In this document: piece after piece, positions 35,218-44,510 of the stretch | Layout of the letters: each line of letters opens with the position of its first letter | Position numbering within the stretch: position 1 is the stretch's first letter | NCBI GenBank assembly: GCA_021791715.1 | Contig: JAJYWB010000011.1 | Location: forward strand, 1-64,000 | Length of the DNA stretch: 64,000 nucleotides | Reading direction: 5' to 3' | Origin: Planctomycetota bacterium | GTDB taxonomy: Bacteria > Planctomycetota > Planctomycetia > Isosphaerales > Isosphaeraceae | Notes under the pieces: generated by a model | What the model was told of the DNA's origin: nothing | Databases searched by the model: none | Seen by the model: the letters and a program-made list of their open reading frames with translations, nothing else | Program-made: the position numbers and the translations under genes

Positions 35218-36480
35218 TTATTCATTGAGGTAAAGCGATTTCAGGCGGAATTTCGGGTGCGTCTCGAGGAAATTTCGGACGCGGTCGACGCGGGAGAACG
35301 CTTCGGGGAGGAATGCGAGAGCCCGGTCGATTTTTTCGTCGGTCTCGGCGCAACTGAAGCGAAGGAAGCCCGAGCCGGCCTCGCCGAACGATTCGCCTCC
35401 CAGGCACGCGACGCCGAATCGATCGTCGGCGCCCTCCAGCAGATACATCGCCAACCCGTGCGAGGTGACGCCCAGACGGTCGCAGATCGCTCTCACGTCC
35501 GGAAACACGTAAAACGTTCCCGTCGGGACGGCGACCCTCACCCCCTCGATCTTCGCCAATCCCGCGGCGAGCCGTTCCACTTTATGACAAAATCGAGACA
35601 TATACTCATCACGCGTCGGTTCGTCGCGTTTGAGCGCCGCCTCGGCGGCGAGCTGGACGAACGGAGGAGCGCACGACGCCGAAACGTTGATCAGCTTGCC
35701 GATCGCCTCGGCGATCGCCGGCGCGGCCGCGGCGAAGCCGATCCGCCACCCGCTCATACTGTACGATTTGCTGAACGTATACGCCGCGACCGTCCGTTCG
35801 AGCATCCCCGGCAAAGCCGCGATCGATTCGTGTTTTCCTTGCCAAATCATATGACAATAAGGTTCGTCCGAGAAGACCGCGACGTCGCTCGAGCGGATCA
35901 GATCGGCGATCGCCTCGAGATCGGAACGGAGCGCGACCCCTCCCGTCGGGTTGTGCGGCGAGTTGAGGAAGATCCCCCGCGGCCGAGGGTCGGTCGCGAG
36001 GAACCGCTCGACCTGCTCGGCGCGGGGCCTGAACGCGTGCTCCGACGAGAGTGGGGCGAGCACGGCGCGACATCCGCGACGCTCAATATTCGGTAAATAT
36101 GTGGGGAAATGTGGACTGAAAACGAGCACGCCGTCGCCCGGCTCAAGCAGCGCGTCGACGAAATACGCCTCGAACGGTTTCGCCCCCGACGCGACGACGA
36201 TGTTCGAAGCCTCGACAGCGATCCCGAACTCGAGATTCAACGCTTCGGCCGCGGCGGCGCGCAGGCTCATCAGCCCCATGCTTGGGCAGTATCCCGTCTG
36301 ATTCCGTTCGATCGCTTCAATCCCCGCCGCCTTCGCCGCGGGCGTGCTCGGAAACGGACTGTCGCCGATTTCGAGCTCGACGACTTCCTTCCCGTTCTCC
36401 TTGAGCCGACGCGCCGCGGCCAACACCGTGAAAGCCGTCTCGGCGGTCAAACCCTCGACGAACGAACTGACGTGCGGCAT
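35218..36480 (-). CDS. Class I/II PLP-dependent aminotransferase
   Basis: A 420-residue fold type I aminotransferase. It has GDSPFPSTPAA and GYCPSMG near the substrate-binding N-terminus, PHNPTGGV (NPTG loop), SDEPYCHMIW, and FSKSYSMSGWRIGF with the PLP-binding Lys. The closing SCAETDEKIDRALAFL supplies the family's (R/S)CA-type region. It would transfer an amino group between an amino acid and a 2-oxo acid in the cytoplasm; the aspartate-type subgroup is likely but the substrate is open. GGAGAG four bases before the ATG at 36480 favours that start over the GTG at 36492. Confidence 0.87.
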   Translation of the reverse strand: MPHVSSFVEGLTAETAFTVLAAARRLKENGKEVVELEIGDSPFPSTPAAKAAGIEAIERNQTGYCPSMGLMSLRAAAAEALNLEFGIAVEASNIVVASGAKPFEAYFVDALLEPGDGVLVFSPHFPTYLPNIERRGCRAVLAPLSSEHAFRPRAEQVERFLATDPRPRGIFLNSPHNPTGGVALRSDLEAIADLIRSSDVAVFSDEPYCHMIWQGKHESIAALPGMLERTVAAYTFSKSYSMSGWRIGFAAAAPAIAEAIGKLINVSASCAPPFVQLAAEAALKRDEPTRDEYMSRFCHKVERLAAGLAKIEGVRVAVPTGTFYVFPDVRAICDRLGVTSHGLAMYLLEGADDRFGVACLGGESFGEAGSGFLRFSCAETDEKIDRALAFLPEAFSRVDRVRNFLETHPKFRLKSLYLNE

Positions 36481-36562
36481 CGATCTCTCCACCGTCTCTC
36501 TTGGATTAGGTTGTCAATATTCAATAATATACTATTATGATCGATTCTAAGGGCGGCGATCG

Positions 36563-37306
36563 TCAGCGCGAAGCGATCGCCTGAGCGAGGGGACGGATGA
36601 CGCGGGGGATGAGCCGCTCCTGGACGATCTCCTCGCCGATTCCACGCTGTTTGCGGAACGATTCGACGAACGAACGATCCCCCCCCGATCCCCAATATTG
36701 ACGTACAGTGAAATAAACACTAATTTGATCGTCGCTGAATTCCTCGGTTCGAACCTGGTACGCGTTGGTGCGGGTTTCGATCGAAAGACGGCACTGGAGC
36801 CTGCACGTTTCGTCGAGAGTCATCGTCACCGAGGGCTCGTAATTGATCACCTTCGACCCTTCGAGATTCACCAACCCCTCAAGGCTTGAACCCATTCCCA
36901 GAGCCTCGGCGACGAGTTCGTCGTGATTCCCTTTATAATTGAAATCGAACCCGTACAAAATATCCAAAGCCTCGCAATCGAGCGTGCTGACCGTCAGCAG
37001 GTGCGGCGCCACCTCGAGCACGAGTTCGTGCTGCTTGTAAGCCTCGTCGAGCGCGTCGGGATTGACGTAACCCGAGCAGAGCCGACGCGGTTCGATCGCC
37101 AACCAGCGATAACTCGATTGCTCCTTGTCCCCCTCGAGCACGAAATCGCCGCTCTCCCTCGTGTAAAAATTGCACAGCTCGGGGTACGCCTTCTTCATCT
37201 GTTCAAAATAATGAAGGATTGTATCGCGGTTGTTCGGCAGCTCCATCTCGGTGTTTAAATTGACGTTGATGTAAAATTCGTCGCAAAGATCAAGGTTGTG
37301 ATACAT
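36563..37306 (-). CDS. Conserved hypothetical protein, 247 residues
   Basis: Not recognised. The protein is soluble and acidic with evenly distributed aromatic and charged residues (MYHNLDLCDEFYINVNL at the start; LCSGYVNPDALDEAYKQHE; VTMTLDETCRLQCRLSIETR), as expected of a real folded protein and unlike the Arg/Ser-rich chance frames around it. No signal peptide, membrane segment or catalytic motif is visible. ATG at 37306 is chosen because upstream residues of the frame are Arg/Ser-rich. It lies 82 bp before the aminotransferase gene on the same strand. The 337 bp between it and the DUF488 gene show nothing. Confidence 0.75.
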   Translation of the reverse strand: MYHNLDLCDEFYINVNLNTEMELPNNRDTILHYFEQMKKAYPELCNFYTRESGDFVLEGDKEQSSYRWLAIEPRRLCSGYVNPDALDEAYKQHELVLEVAPHLLTVSTLDCEALDILYGFDFNYKGNHDELVAEALGMGSSLEGLVNLEGSKVINYEPSVTMTLDETCRLQCRLSIETRTNAYQVRTEEFSDDQISVYFTVRQYWGSGGDRSFVESFRKQRGIGEEIVQERLIPRVIRPLAQAIASR

Positions 37307-37643
37307 GAAAGGATGTCTCGAAGGCTCTGGCCCCGATCGATCGCTCGGGATGTTCGTACGCGCGACTCGGGAGCCTACCGACCCGCGCCGAAAAAAAATC
37401 AATCGCCTTTCGGCCAATCAATCCGCACTCCATCATAACCCAAACGCGCTCCCTTTGAAAATGAGCGTGGCGACCGAAATCGGGTTCGCCGAAATCGGCG
37501 ATTATCAACTCGACCCGCGTCGAAACGGCTCGGAGCGATCGCGAAAACCTTCGCGAACGCCCTCTCATGCCGATCGTAACTTCAGCTTTATACGAAAGTT
37601 GCATTCCGAATCGCGATCCCGGGACGAAGCGAAGTCGGCGTCC

Positions 37644-38036
37644 TCAATCGGCTTCTTGGGCGCTTGCATGACGCCGGCTATGGCCGCGGCGTCGATCGAG
37701 AAAATCCTTGAGCGCCAGGGCGCCGTTGTGTTGTTCGTCGCGCGCCGCGTAAACGAGCGTCACATCCCCCTCCGCGATCAGCCGTTCCAATTCTTCGAGC
37801 GCCGATGCGTTTTTTTCGAGTTCGGAATGATACCTTTCGCAAAACTCGACCCATTTTTCGAGATCGTGATCGAACCATTTTCTCAGCTCGGCGCTCGGAG
37901 CGATCGCCTTCAGCCAAACGTCTACCTTCGCCCGATCTTTGCTCAACCCGCGCGGCCAGAGGCGTTCAACCAGTACGCGGCGGCCGTCGGCCGCGGTCGG
38001 TTCTTCATAAACCCGCTTCAGGTGAATTTCAGACAT
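37644..38036 (-). CDS. DUF488-family protein
   Basis: A 130-residue protein with the DUF488 hallmarks: KRVYEEPTAADGRRVLVERL, WPRGLSKDRA, WLKAIAPSAELRKWFDHD, WVEFCERY and VTLVYAARDEQHN. DUF488 proteins are small soluble bacterial proteins of unsettled function (YeaO-like). Size is typical. The last 15 residues are basic (RRRGHSRRH). ATG at 38036 begins on the conserved start. No partner is evident. Confidence 0.9.
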   Translation of the reverse strand: MSEIHLKRVYEEPTAADGRRVLVERLWPRGLSKDRAKVDVWLKAIAPSAELRKWFDHDLEKWVEFCERYHSELEKNASALEELERLIAEGDVTLVYAARDEQHNGALALKDFLDRRRGHSRRHASAQEAD

Positions 38037-38226
38037 GATCGTTCTCGGGTTAGGGGCGATTCTCCTGCTTTATCATCAAGCGACGATGCGAAGGCTCGCG
38101 GGGCTTATCGTCACCGTCGATTCCTCACGAATTCCATTTTCGCGTATCCTCCGATACGCCGGGAGCGGAATTCGACCAAGTTAAGTTAATTATTTAATTA
38201 TAAAGAATGAACTTTAATTGTTTAGT

Positions 38227-38376
38227 CCGCTCACGGTTTTTCCGCTCGCGGTTTGTGCTCTCACGGTTTTTCCGCTCAGGTTTCGACCGCTCACGTTTTG
38301 TTCGCTCACGAATCGTCCACTCACGGTTTTTCCGCTCAGGTTTCGACCGCTCACGAATCGGCGGCTCTCGCGATCT
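38227..38376. repeat. 15-bp tandem repeat, about ten copies
   Basis: Ten 15-bp units follow CCGCTCACGGTTTTT and variants. Units 3-5 and 7-9 repeat as a block 60 bp apart, so expansion occurred at two levels. The array covers the 3' end and stop codon of the glycosyltransferase gene at 38351 and continues into non-coding sequence, reaching a short AT-rich spacer before the DUF488 gene. Confidence 0.9.
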
Positions 38377-39226
38377 CGGCGAAACGATTCGATTCCGCGG
38401 CGTTCGATTCGCGCGACGGGCGACCGGGAACCGAGCGACTTCGGGGCTCAGACGCGAATTCGGCGAGGCTTTGATCCGAGCGAGCAAACTCGCGCGTGAT
38501 TCTCACGCCTTTGAATAAGATAGCGAGCGCAGTTTTCACATAACGAAAATTGCTCGAGAACCGATTCGACGAGCGTCCCGACATGCGCGCCGTCCAGATC
38601 GTCGGAACCTCGGCGACCGAAACCCCCAGGCGAATCGGCTTGAGCGTCGTCTCGCAGCCGATCTCGTGAAGCGTCGCCTCCCACTCGATCGATCGGACGA
38701 CCTCGCCGCGAGTCAATTTAAATCCATATGTCAAATCATGAATTTTTGTTTGAAATAACAAGCCGAAGAGCCTTTGAAACATCAGGTTGAGCGGTTTCTT
38801 CAGCCTTGAATAACCGACGAACCCTCCTCCCGGCGCCCATCGCGACCCGACGACGAGACCGTGATTTCCTTCGATCATCTTCGCGAGCATTTTGGGGACC
38901 GCCTCGGCCTCCATCTCGCCGTCGGAATCGACGCTGAGGATCGGATCTCCCGTCGCGATTGCGTATCCCTCGCGGAACGCTCGACCCACTCCGGGGTTGT
39001 CTCGTTGTTCGATCACCCGCACGCGGGGATCACGCTTGGCGAGCTCACCGCACGTTTCCCGCGTTTTCGCCGAGGAACGGGGCGAATGAACGACGATGAA
39101 TTCAAAAAGCGAATCGCCGAGAAGACGATCGAGATCGCGATGAAGAGCGCGCAGGCTCTCGTCCTCGTTCAAAACGGGGGTGACGACCGAAACCCGAGGA
39201 CGATTCAACGGTTTAAGATCAAACAT
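38351..39226 (-). CDS. Family 2 glycosyltransferase
   Basis: A 291-residue GT-A glycosyltransferase of the dolichol-phosphate-mannose synthase type. RVSVVTPVLNEDESLRALH starts the nucleotide-binding fold, DSDGEMEAEAV provides the DxD-like metal site, and VVGSRWAPGGGFVGYSRLKK is typical of this group. It probably adds a sugar to polyprenyl phosphate or a lipid at the inner face of the membrane. It is the last gene of a five-gene operon, one base after a GT87 gene, and could make the polyprenyl-phosphate sugar those enzymes use (inference). Its 3' end runs into a 15-bp tandem repeat that shapes the last residues. Confidence 0.87.
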   Translation of the reverse strand: MFDLKPLNRPRVSVVTPVLNEDESLRALHRDLDRLLGDSLFEFIVVHSPRSSAKTRETCGELAKRDPRVRVIEQRDNPGVGRAFREGYAIATGDPILSVDSDGEMEAEAVPKMLAKMIEGNHGLVVGSRWAPGGGFVGYSRLKKPLNLMFQRLFGLLFQTKIHDLTYGFKLTRGEVVRSIEWEATLHEIGCETTLKPIRLGVSVAEVPTIWTARMSGRSSNRFSSNFRYVKTALAILFKGVRITREFARSDQSLAEFASEPRSRSVPGRPSRESNAAESNRFAEIARAADS

Positions 39227-39227
39227 T

Positions 39228-40616
39228 TCATGAACTCTCGATGATTAAAGGTTGCGAAATCAGACGATCGTCTCCCGGTACGGGATCGCGGCCGATCGCC
39301 CGAGCGAGTCCGTCGATCAAGCAAGCGAAGAATAAACAAAGTAACGAAATAAAATATAAATTATTAATTAATAATGAAAAAGTGTAACTCGATTCGGCGA
39401 TCGTCGTGGCGTAAACGGGGAGGGCCAGGCCGGGGATCGCCGCGAGGACGAGGTATTTGGACGCGAGGAAAGCGGCTTGGGGCGGCTTCGACGAAGCGTT
39501 CGCTTCGCGAAGGCGAGAGTACGCGAGCGCGAACGCCGGCCCGACGGGAAGCCAAAAATAGTACGTCCAGCCGAGCGGCGAGATCAAAAGAGCGGCGATC
39601 ATCACGATCGCGAATCCGCGATCGACGGCGGTCGGTTCGTTTTTTCGAGATGCGATCAGGAGCGAAGCCCCCCCGATCGCGGCGCTCGCCGCGATCCAGA
39701 TCGCGCGAATCGTTCGAGGGCTTATATAAGCGAGAGCGGGAAAGATCGGATTGAGCGTGAATTCCCGTTTGAGGAACCCCATGATCGAGGCGTTCATCGG
39801 CATATACGACCAATCGCCCGCGTCTGAAAGATTGGCGAGCCAATCGCCGTAAGCGGCCGTTCCGTAATACACGATCCCGATTAAATGGCACGCGATCAAT
39901 GCGATTGAGAACGAGAGAACGGCGCGCGCTCGCCGAACGATCAAGTAATACACGCCGAAAATCAATAAAAACGGTTTTAAGCTCGCGGCGATTCCGAGCC
40001 AAACGCCCGATTCGGTCCACTTTTCGCTTCGCGCCGCGCTCCAGCCGAACGTGAACATCAGGAGTAATAAAAAACTCATATGCCCCGTAACCAGCGCCGT
40101 GGACGTTCCGACGAAGACGACCGAGGCGAGCGCCGCCGCGCCTTTTTCAACCAACGTCAAAGCGACCCGCGCTTCATCGCCGATCCGCGCGATCGATAAT
40201 AAAAGGCAGATCAGCCCCGCGATCATCCAGATTTCGAGCGCGGCGCGCTCGGATAACCCGACGAGCGGCTCCAATAGTATGTGAAAATGTGGCGGATTCA
40301 AGTTCTTAAGCATAATAGTATGAGTTTGATCAAGTCGCCACGGGATCGACGCGTTGTACGCGTAGAGTTTGTCGCCGCGAGCGACCGACTCGACGCTCGC
40401 GAAAGCTCGGCCGAAATCGTTGCGCGGGGTCCACGAAATCATCGTCGTCAGTAAGAGTGCGTCGTAGAACGATGTAATGATGATTAGAGCCGGAATGCAC
40501 GCGGCGGCGATCGACGATCGAGACGATCGGTCGCGGGTTGCGACCCGCGATCGCTCGGCCGACTGATCGCGAGAGCTCGAAAGCCGGCGCCGTGAAACGG
40601 ATTCGACGAGATTCAT
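39228..40616 (-). CDS. GT87-family membrane glycosyltransferase (DUF2029), copy 2
   Basis: A 462-residue multi-pass membrane protein. TPRNDFGRAF after the first membrane helix holds the Asp that GT87 enzymes use, LKNLNPPHFHILLEPL is the next loop, and LLISPLGWTYYFWLPV lies in a late helix. GT87 enzymes take mannose (or a similar sugar) from polyprenyl phosphate outside the membrane. All these motifs recur in the neighbouring gene at 40613, so this is a tandem duplicate. The 4-bp overlap with that gene (ATGA) shows tight coupling. About 35 Arg/Ser-rich residues precede the first helix. Confidence 0.83.
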   Translation of the reverse strand: MNLVESVSRRRLSSSRDQSAERSRVATRDRSSRSSIAAACIPALIIITSFYDALLLTTMISWTPRNDFGRAFASVESVARGDKLYAYNASIPWRLDQTHTIMLKNLNPPHFHILLEPLVGLSERAALEIWMIAGLICLLLSIARIGDEARVALTLVEKGAAALASVVFVGTSTALVTGHMSFLLLLMFTFGWSAARSEKWTESGVWLGIAASLKPFLLIFGVYYLIVRRARAVLSFSIALIACHLIGIVYYGTAAYGDWLANLSDAGDWSYMPMNASIMGFLKREFTLNPIFPALAYISPRTIRAIWIAASAAIGGASLLIASRKNEPTAVDRGFAIVMIAALLISPLGWTYYFWLPVGPAFALAYSRLREANASSKPPQAAFLASKYLVLAAIPGLALPVYATTIAESSYTFSLLINNLYFISLLCLFFACLIDGLARAIGRDPVPGDDRLISQPLIIESS

Positions 40617-41989
40617 ACGGCCCCTTTCTCGATCCGAGCCGATCGAGATCGATCGGACGCGCCGCGACGGATCGCCCCCGCGGCGTCCAAAATCACGCTC
40701 ATCCAGATCAAAAAAAGTGAAAAGAAATATAAATTATGAATAATATATTCGAGAGATCGCGGAACGAACGCTTCGACGCGCGGCAGCGTGGGCATGCCGA
40801 GGCCGGGGAGAGCCGCGTAAAAAAGGATCGCGCTCGCGCGGTTGAATCGATCCGGGACGACCTCCGGGTTGCGCACGCGATCGATCGCGATCGAGACGAC
40901 GGGCGCGACGGGAAGCCAGAAGTAATACGTCCAGCCGAGAGGAGAAATCAAAAGCGCCGCGAGAATAAGCGCCGCGAACGAGCGATCGACGCGCGAAGTC
41001 GTCGCTTCGCTCCGCGCGATCGCCAGGCTCGCGTAGCCGATCAGAGCCGAAAGCGATATTCGAAGCGTATTGTAATATTGTAAATCTAAATATATCATTT
41101 TGTGACGACGCGGGTCGGTCGTGAACGATCGGCTTAGAAGTCCGTCGATCGAAGCGTTGCCGAGCGCACTCGTCCAGCCGTCGGCTTCGAGCAGGTTCTT
41201 AATCCAATCTCGGTAGGAATCGATTCCAAAGGCGAGGGCGCCGATCGCGAATGAGCCGACGATCGCGAGCGAGCACGCCGCGACGGCTCTTTTTTTTCCG
41301 GCGAGCCAAAAATAAGGGAAGAAAATGAGGAAGAAAGGTTTGATGCTCGCGGCGAGTCCGATCAAGCAACCCGCTCTCGTCCAGCGACCCCGCCGCGCGT
41401 CGATCCACGCGAAGGTGGATATCACCATGAGAATTCCCGTCATATGACCCGCGGCGAGCGCCGCGGACGTGCCGACGAACGAGAGACCCGCGAGGACCGC
41501 GGCCGAACGTTCGTACGAGTCGAACTTGATCTCAAGCTCGGCGCCGATCGCGCGGAGCGCAGCGGCGAAGCAAGCGATCCCCGCGACGATCCAGATTCCA
41601 AGCGCGATCTCGGTTCGTAATCGAGCGAAAGGAAGTAATAACAAGTGAAAATGCGGCGGATTAAGATTCTTGAGCAAAACCTCGCTTCCGTCCTCGCGGT
41701 TCCAGCGGATCGAATCGTTCACCGCGTAAAGCGAACCCCCCTCCAGCCGCATCCGCGCCGAGAGGAACGTTCGGCCGAAGTCGTTCCGGGGAGTCTGATT
41801 CATCATGATTACAAAATAAATCATGTTCAAAAACATTAGTAAAATTATAAGTAAATTAATAATAACATACTTTATTAATAAGCCGGGACCCGGATCGATC
41901 GGCGTCGACGAGGCGAGTTCGCGCGGGCGAACCGCTCGCGACGGGGCGAGAAAGAATCGCTGCGCGACGAACGATCGGCCGCCGATCAT
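40613..41989 (-). CDS. GT87-family membrane glycosyltransferase (DUF2029), copy 1
   Basis: A 458-residue multi-pass membrane protein, paralogous to the gene at 39228. Shared motifs are TPRNDFGRTF with the putative catalytic Asp, LKNLNPPHFHLLLLPF, GTSAALAAGHM and LISPLGWTYYFWLPV. About ten hydrophobic segments are visible. It overlaps the DUF362 gene upstream and copy 2 downstream by 4 bp each. The two copies may add successive sugars, with the first residues around the active site conserved and the distal loops diverged. Donor and acceptor are unknown. Confidence 0.83.
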   Translation of the reverse strand: MIGGRSFVAQRFFLAPSRAVRPRELASSTPIDPGPGLLIKYVIINLLIILLMFLNMIYFVIMMNQTPRNDFGRTFLSARMRLEGGSLYAVNDSIRWNREDGSEVLLKNLNPPHFHLLLLPFARLRTEIALGIWIVAGIACFAAALRAIGAELEIKFDSYERSAAVLAGLSFVGTSAALAAGHMTGILMVISTFAWIDARRGRWTRAGCLIGLAASIKPFFLIFFPYFWLAGKKRAVAACSLAIVGSFAIGALAFGIDSYRDWIKNLLEADGWTSALGNASIDGLLSRSFTTDPRRHKMIYLDLQYYNTLRISLSALIGYASLAIARSEATTSRVDRSFAALILAALLISPLGWTYYFWLPVAPVVSIAIDRVRNPEVVPDRFNRASAILFYAALPGLGMPTLPRVEAFVPRSLEYIIHNLYFFSLFLIWMSVILDAAGAIRRGASDRSRSARIEKGAV

Positions 41990-43056
41990 ATTGGTGTTTC
42001 CTTGAGCGATCGCGTTCGAGGGGAATCGTGGAATTCCGCGGTCGGCGGTTTTTTAAACGGTTCGAAGCGGCGCGCCAGGGCGTCGATCGGCTCGCCGATT
42101 TGACGAATGCGACGCGCGTCGATCGGTCCGAGATGACGATCGGCGATCGCGAGATATTCGATCGTCGCGGGATCGATTCGCATCAACCGGGTCGCGGTCG
42201 CGTCGACGGCGACAAGGTTCTCGCCTATGACGATCGCCCCCAGTTCTTTGGGAGAACCCATGATGGGGCCGTCTCCCTCCATGCCGACGATACCGTCGAC
42301 GATCGCCAACCTCGGCCGAACCGCGGCGTTCAGATCCAGGATCGACGGGACGATCCCCGCCTGATGCAACACGTTTTTGGGCCAGCCGTAGCGTACGCCC
42401 GGGAGGACTCCAAAAAGATTCTTGAGCGAAACCGTGGCGCCGACCCAATGATGCGTTTTGAGCTTGGGAAGCGAGACGACCCAGTCGGCCCGGCGCAATG
42501 TTTTCGGCAGGTGAAACTCGGCGAGCGGTGAAAGCCGTAAAGGATTTTCAATGCGATCGACGTCGTCGTGATTGAGATCGATGAATTCCACTTTTAGGTG
42601 TTTAAGGATATCGGCGAGCCCGGCTTGTTCGACCGCGAGCCGAGCGTCTCGGACGTGCCCCGGGCCTTCGGCGACGAAGACTTCGCGGGCTTCGAGCGAG
42701 CGGAACGCCTCGACGACCGCCGCGATCAAAACGGGATGCGTGTTGATGTGAGGAGATCCTGGATACGGCTCGACGAGGTTCGGTTTGAGGAGGATCGATT
42801 TACCGCGGACCCGCTTCGGGCCGATCCCGAGTTCGGCGAGACCTCGTTTCACGATCGACTCGAGGTCGATCTGGTAAGACGAGGCGCGAGCGACGAAAAC
42901 CGATCGCGTTCTCCAGGGAGGGGGGGCGTGATCGGCGACGAGCCTCGCGCCGAGCCCCGCCGCGATCGCCGCCGAGGCGCCCGTGAGAAACCCGCGGCGA
43001 TCGACATGAATCAGATCGTTTAAAAATAATTTGTCGTCGATCTTAGCGGGAATCAT
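41986..43056 (-). CDS. DUF362-family protein with Tat-like signal
   Basis: A 356-residue protein. A twin-arginine-like start DRRGFLTGASAA (Arg20, Arg21) precedes a hydrophobic stretch. The DUF362 body shows ILLKPNLVEPYPGS, GPGHVRDARLAVEQAGL, VVSLPKLKTHHWVGATVSLK and GIVGMEGDGPIMGSP, typical of this family. DUF362 proteins are often fused to ferredoxin domains, but no 4Fe-4S cluster motif is present here. The reaction is unknown. It lies between the alpha/alpha toroid gene and the first GT87 gene, overlapping both by 4 bp, so it likely acts on the same pathway. Confidence 0.85.
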   Translation of the reverse strand: MIPAKIDDKLFLNDLIHVDRRGFLTGASAAIAAGLGARLVADHAPPPWRTRSVFVARASSYQIDLESIVKRGLAELGIGPKRVRGKSILLKPNLVEPYPGSPHINTHPVLIAAVVEAFRSLEAREVFVAEGPGHVRDARLAVEQAGLADILKHLKVEFIDLNHDDVDRIENPLRLSPLAEFHLPKTLRRADWVVSLPKLKTHHWVGATVSLKNLFGVLPGVRYGWPKNVLHQAGIVPSILDLNAAVRPRLAIVDGIVGMEGDGPIMGSPKELGAIVIGENLVAVDATATRLMRIDPATIEYLAIADRHLGPIDARRIRQIGEPIDALARRFEPFKKPPTAEFHDSPRTRSLKETPI

Positions 43057-43982
43057 AACCGATCGTCTCCTTGTCGTTCAACGGTTCCGACGAGCCGTTC
43101 GATCGGCTCGCCCGCCGCGAGGAGCAGCAGGCCGAGGTCGATCGCCGAAGTCGGTTGATCGGCGATATAATTATACGCTTGTGTCAGCATTTCGTCGGCG
43201 TTTTGGGGTCGAGCTCCGCACGCGGTCAGTCCGATCAGCCCCCAACCGAGCGATCGAGGCGTACGGATATCTTTGAGCGTTTGTTGCAGATACGCGATCC
43301 CCGCGACGACCGCGGAGTTCGCCGAGGCGCCGCATAACGACAACGCCGAGAGAGCCAGTCCGGTCGGTTCGGGTTGGGGGCGTAGGGGGCGTCCGTATAC
43401 CGTCGTGTTGCCGTAATTCCATCCTCCCGAGGGCAGGGCTCGATCGAGAAGCAAACGAACGCCTTCTTGTGCGTGCGGATGATCGATCCGCCTTCGAGCC
43501 GCGAGCGCGATCAAGGCGTGCGCGGTCGGTTCGACCCACGAGTGAGTCTTTTCCACCCAGGGCCAGCCGACGAGTTTTGTGTTATGTCCGACGACATGAT
43601 CATTTCCTTGATCAAACGGATCGCCGCGTCGATAAAGAATGCGATCGAGCGCGAGTTCGGCCTCACGCGAATGAGATCGGACCGCTGTCCAAAGGAGAAC
43701 GGCGAAAGGAGTCGCCCACTCGGGCGAGGTCGAATCGTCGTCGACTCCGATCGATCCGTCGAAGCGTTGCGACGACGCGATCCGGTTCGCCGATTCGACC
43801 GCGATGTGGCGATCGAGTTCGTCGTCCAAGGTCGCGAGCAGGCCGAGCGATGCGAGGACGGTCGGTTCGACCGCGACCTTCGTATCGCATCGATAACCCC
43901 AGCCCGCGGGGGATCGATCGGTCGACCGCAATCGCGCGCGGGCCTGTTCGATCCAGACTTTTCGGTTCGACGGTTCACGCAT
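43053..43982 (-). CDS. Alpha/alpha-toroid (prenyltransferase/squalene-oxidase repeat) protein
   Basis: A 309-residue soluble protein made of helical repeats of the terpenoid cyclase/prenyltransferase type: AGWGYRCDTK, VEPTVLASLGLLA, VEPTAHALIALAA, PSGGWNYGNTTVYG, EPTGLALSALSL and RSLGWGLIGLTA. No DxDD or DCTAE cyclase motif is visible, so cyclase activity is doubtful; such repeats also serve as binding scaffolds. ATG at 43982 is chosen since the repeats start soon after and the 30 residues before it look random. It is the first gene of the operon running to 38351 and overlaps the DUF362 gene by 4 bp. Confidence 0.75.
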   Translation of the reverse strand: MREPSNRKVWIEQARARLRSTDRSPAGWGYRCDTKVAVEPTVLASLGLLATLDDELDRHIAVESANRIASSQRFDGSIGVDDDSTSPEWATPFAVLLWTAVRSHSREAELALDRILYRRGDPFDQGNDHVVGHNTKLVGWPWVEKTHSWVEPTAHALIALAARRRIDHPHAQEGVRLLLDRALPSGGWNYGNTTVYGRPLRPQPEPTGLALSALSLCGASANSAVVAGIAYLQQTLKDIRTPRSLGWGLIGLTACGARPQNADEMLTQAYNYIADQPTSAIDLGLLLLAAGEPIERLVGTVERQGDDRL

Positions 43983-44316
43983 CGTTCGTCTCGCTCCATT
44001 CAATAAGAAGCTCACAAGGAATCTAGAACACGAATTCCGGAATCGCGAGAACTGATTTAAAAAAACAATCATTTTATCATTTAATAGCGTGTAATCGAGG
44101 CGTCGATTTTATCCAACATCGATCGGGACGGTTTTGACATCGGGGAGAAGCGCGACCTAGGGTTCCGTTGTTCCCGTCGGAGTCGAGAGGGACGACGAAA
44201 TGACCTTCGCGGCCGGACGGACTTGGATGGGACCGGAGCTCGAAGCCAAGTCACGGTGGCTCGGGCCGAGACTCGCGGACGGTTGATGACAAGATAGAAA
44301 CGTTTTAGACACTTTC
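43983..44316. other. Divergent intergenic region between the glycosyltransferase operon and the Tad locus
   Basis: No gene is supported here. AT-rich stretches (TTTAAAAAAACAATCATTTT at 44056-44075, on the operon side) could hold promoters. I cannot assign a -10/-35 pair with confidence. Confidence 0.4.
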
Positions 44317-44321
44317 AGGAG
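44317..44321 (+). promoter_or_regulatory. Ribosome binding site that fixes the flp start
   Basis: AGGAG at 44317-44321 lies directly against an ATG at 44322, which is too close, and nine bases before the ATG at 44331, which is suitable. The latter is therefore the likely start of the pilin. Confidence 0.75.
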
Positions 44322-44330
44322 ATGATTATC

Positions 44331-44510
44331 ATGCGTCAATTCACGGCTCAGGTTCGTCGGTTCTTGACGAGTGAAGACGGTCCCACCGCGGTGGAATACG
44401 CCGTCATGCTGGCTTTGATTCTGGTCGTTTGCATCGCGGTCGTCACGAGCTTGGGAAAGAGCATCTGCAGCACGTTCAGCTCGGTGAACAGCAGCCTCGG
44501 CGGATCGTGA
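44331..44510 (+). CDS. flp: Flp-family type IVb pilin
   Basis: A 59-residue prepilin. A short basic leader (MRQFTAQVRRFLTSEDG) precedes PTAVEYAVMLALILVVCIAV, a hydrophobic helix with the conserved Glu five residues after the cleavage site (G/PTAVE). Flp pilins are cut by the prepilin peptidase (encoded at 45435) and polymerise into Tad fimbriae that mediate surface attachment. It has two cysteines (VVCIA and KSICST), which is uncommon. First gene of the Tad locus, as is typical. Confidence 0.92.
   Translation: MRQFTAQVRRFLTSEDGPTAVEYAVMLALILVVCIAVVTSLGKSICSTFSSVNSSLGGS

Noticed and set aside
37305..38189. 294-residue plus-strand frame across the DUF488 gene
   Set aside because: Opposite a clear DUF488 gene; no family features.
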